64,000 nucleotides of DNA from JAADHX01 sp964569385 (GTDB lineage Bacteria; Actinomycetota; Acidimicrobiia; Acidimicrobiales; Poriferisodalaceae): NCBI GenBank assembly GCA_964569385.1, contig CAZMUM010000004.1, positions 62,001 to 126,000 on the forward strand. Reading direction: 5' to 3'. Each line of letters opens with the position of its first letter. Within the stretch, counting starts at the first letter, position 1. Shown piece by piece: positions 62,519 through 64,000 of this stretch. The notes under the pieces were generated by a model. It had not been told where the DNA came from, did not search any database, and was given only the letters and a program-made list of their open reading frames with translations. Position numbers and translations under genes: made by a program.

Positions 62519-64000
62519 TTGGTTACCACGCGTCGCAACAAACGTCGGTCTCGCAACCGGTCGCTCCGCGTTAGGCGGGTGTTGTACGTCACTACCCTGC
62601 TGACCGTGGCCGCCGTAGCGGGCTTTGTGCATGTTCTTGGTCGGCTTGATCTTCCTGAGGCAACTGGTGTGGCCGATGAGACAACCATTATTGTCGACCG
62701 CGACGGTGATGAGATTGCCAGGTTGCACGGCGAACAGAATCGGGTGCCGCTGGCACTCGTTGAGGTGTCGCCGATTCTCATCAATGCTGTCATTGCGGCC
62801 GAGGACCGCGACTTCTTTAGTCATCCTGGTGTAGATCCGGTTGCGATCGCTAGGGCCTTGTGGGCTGATGTGCGTAGCAAAGGGGCCCTTCAGGGCGGCT
62901 CAACCATCACCCAGCAGTATGTGAAGAACGCGTTCCTCACGCCCGACCGAACCTTGGTGCGCAAGCTCAAGGAGGCGTCGCTTTCAATCAAACTTGAGCG
63001 CGAGACTGAAAAGACCGAGATTCTCGAGGGTTATCTAAACACCATCTATTTCGGCAGAGGGGCCTACGGAATTGGGGCCGCCGCCCGAGTTTGGTTTGGG
63101 GTCAGCGCAGCCGAGCTAGACATTGCCCAATCGGCGTACTTGGCTGGTCTGATTCGGGCACCTGAGACTGCCGATATCAACCGAGACCACCAAGTTGATG
63201 AGGCATATCGACGTCGAACCTCTGTACTTGTGGCGATGCTCGAAGAGGGTTACATCACCCAATCCGAGCTCGAAGAAACCGAGCGCCAGCCCATCGAGGG
63301 TTACACGCTTGAGCGCGTCGCCAACGCGTCGGTTCAGCTATCGCCTAAGGCCAAGGCTGCCGGGGCTGGATACGTCGTCGAGATGATGCGCCGGCAACTT
63401 TCGGATGCCTACGGAAGCAGGGCTGTGTTCCAGGGGGGCTTGCGTGTCCAGTCGACAATCGACCTCGATCTGCAACTTGCGGCCTATGAGGCTGCTACCG
63501 AAGTCTTGAACCGTGACGACGAACCAACCGCCGCGGTGGTGGTTCTCGATCAGATTGGTGGCATTCGGGCCCTAGTGGGTGGGCGCGACTTCGCCGTCTC
63601 CCAAGTGAACTTGGCGACGGGAACCGCCGGCGGCGGGTCAGGTCGCCAGCCCGGGTCGTCATTTAAGCCAATCGTTCTAGCTGAGGCGTTGCGTCAAGGG
63701 ATTTCGCCGTTGTCCCAGTTCGAGGCACCAGCGACCATGGAATTCTTGGGGCTGGACGATGGTGCGGCTTGGTCTGTTAGCAACTACAACAACACCGATC
63801 TTGGAGTTGTCGACCTGTTTGGTGCCACGCGCTGGTCTTCAAATACCGTTTACGCACAGCTCATCCTTGAGACCGGGCCAAGCTCAGTACAACGGCTGGC
63901 CGGAGAACTCGGCGTGACCGCCGACTTGGATCCAGTGCATTCGCTTGTTCTTGGAACCCAGGAAGTGTCGGTTCTGGATATGGCGACGGCATACGCGACG
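62519..64000 (+). CDS. Class A penicillin-binding protein (cut by window end)
   Basis: Bifunctional glycosyltransferase/transpeptidase making peptidoglycan. After a basic N-terminal tail and a membrane helix (about 22-42), the GT51 domain has EDRDFFSHPG (Glu95) and GGSTITQQYVKNAF. The transpeptidase domain has the active-site S380SFK and S440SN; KTG lies beyond the window. Start: TTG 62519, first in frame after a stop at 62510; GTG 62579 is possible but would cut the basic tail. No stop before position 64000. Confidence 0.94.
   Translation, partial: MVTTRRNKRRSRNRSLRVRRVLYVTTLLTVAAVAGFVHVLGRLDLPEATGVADETTIIVDRDGDEIARLHGEQNRVPLALVEVSPILINAVIAAEDRDFFSHPGVDPVAIARALWADVRSKGALQGGSTITQQYVKNAFLTPDRTLVRKLKEASLSIKLERETEKTEILEGYLNTIYFGRGAYGIGAAARVWFGVSAAELDIAQSAYLAGLIRAPETADINRDHQVDEAYRRRTSVLVAMLEEGYITQSELEETERQPIEGYTLERVANASVQLSPKAKAAGAGYVVEMMRRQLSDAYGSRAVFQGGLRVQSTIDLDLQLAAYEAATEVLNRDDEPTAAVVVLDQIGGIRALVGGRDFAVSQVNLATGTAGGGSGRQPGSSFKPIVLAEALRQGISPLSQFEAPATMEFLGLDDGAAWSVSNYNNTDLGVVDLFGATRWSSNTVYAQLILETGPSSVQRLAGELGVTADLDPVHSLVLGTQEVSVLDMATAYAT

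Overview
The window looks like the chromosome-origin region of a flagellated, high-GC actinobacterium. The order rnpA-rpmH-dnaA-dnaN-recF-dciA-gyrB-gyrA-DUF3566-tRNA-Ile is the classic actinobacterial origin block. CarD, the Rv3909-like protein (DUF6049), a CwlM-like protein, a CtpE-like ATPase and a mycothiol-dependent isomerase homologue point the same way. A complete-looking flagellar export system in an actinobacterium with a very short intergenic style suggests a lineage such as Acidimicrobiia; that placement is inference, not shown by a marker gene.

Region 1 (about 1-27,000) is flagellar. On the plus strand flgN-like, flgK, flgL, fliW and csrA form one run. A small secreted-protein-like pair (unknown protein and M23 peptidase) lies on the minus strand. 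A FliA-type sigma factor and an HD-GYP protein follow on the plus strand. A roughly 19 kb minus-strand run then carries flgB-flgC-fliE-fliI-fliJ-transglycosylase-fliK-flgD-flgE-[hairpin array]-flbD-motA-motB-fliL-fliM-fliN-fliO-fliP-fliQ-fliR-unknown-flhB-flhA-FlhF-like, mostly with 1-4 nt overlaps. fliF, fliG, fliH, fliD, fliS and flagellin are not in this window.

Region 2 (27,185-33,343) holds lgt, a CtpE-type P-ATPase with an MDMPI-family enzyme, a second FliA-family sigma factor and a Rossmann-fold oxidoreductase.

Region 3 (33,488-50,000) is the origin block: tRNA-Ile, DUF3566, an M15 peptidase, gyrA, gyrB, dciA, recF, dnaN, dnaA (all minus), then rpmH, rnpA, yidD, yidC, jag, rsmG, parA, parB (all plus). 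DnaA boxes flank dnaA on both sides, and a parS-like site lies in front of parA.

Region 4 (50,023-64,000) is the cell-envelope block: CwlM-like pseudo-amidase, thioredoxin, a small membrane protein, anti-sigma and ECF sigma, a pseudokinase, DegV, MurJ, DUF6049 and a GNAT enzyme on the minus strand; then carD (minus), and pcnA, DUF5318 and a class A penicillin-binding protein (plus, cut by the window end). These genes link peptidoglycan precursor flipping and synthesis with its regulation.

The most unusual items are a seven-unit hairpin array between flgE and flbD, a 29-codon translated-looking leader bridging flhA and a GTPase-less FlhF-like gene, a non-canonical FlhB cleavage motif (NPIR), GyrA with glycine at both classic quinolone positions, and a CwlM-like gene whose only well-placed start is ATT.
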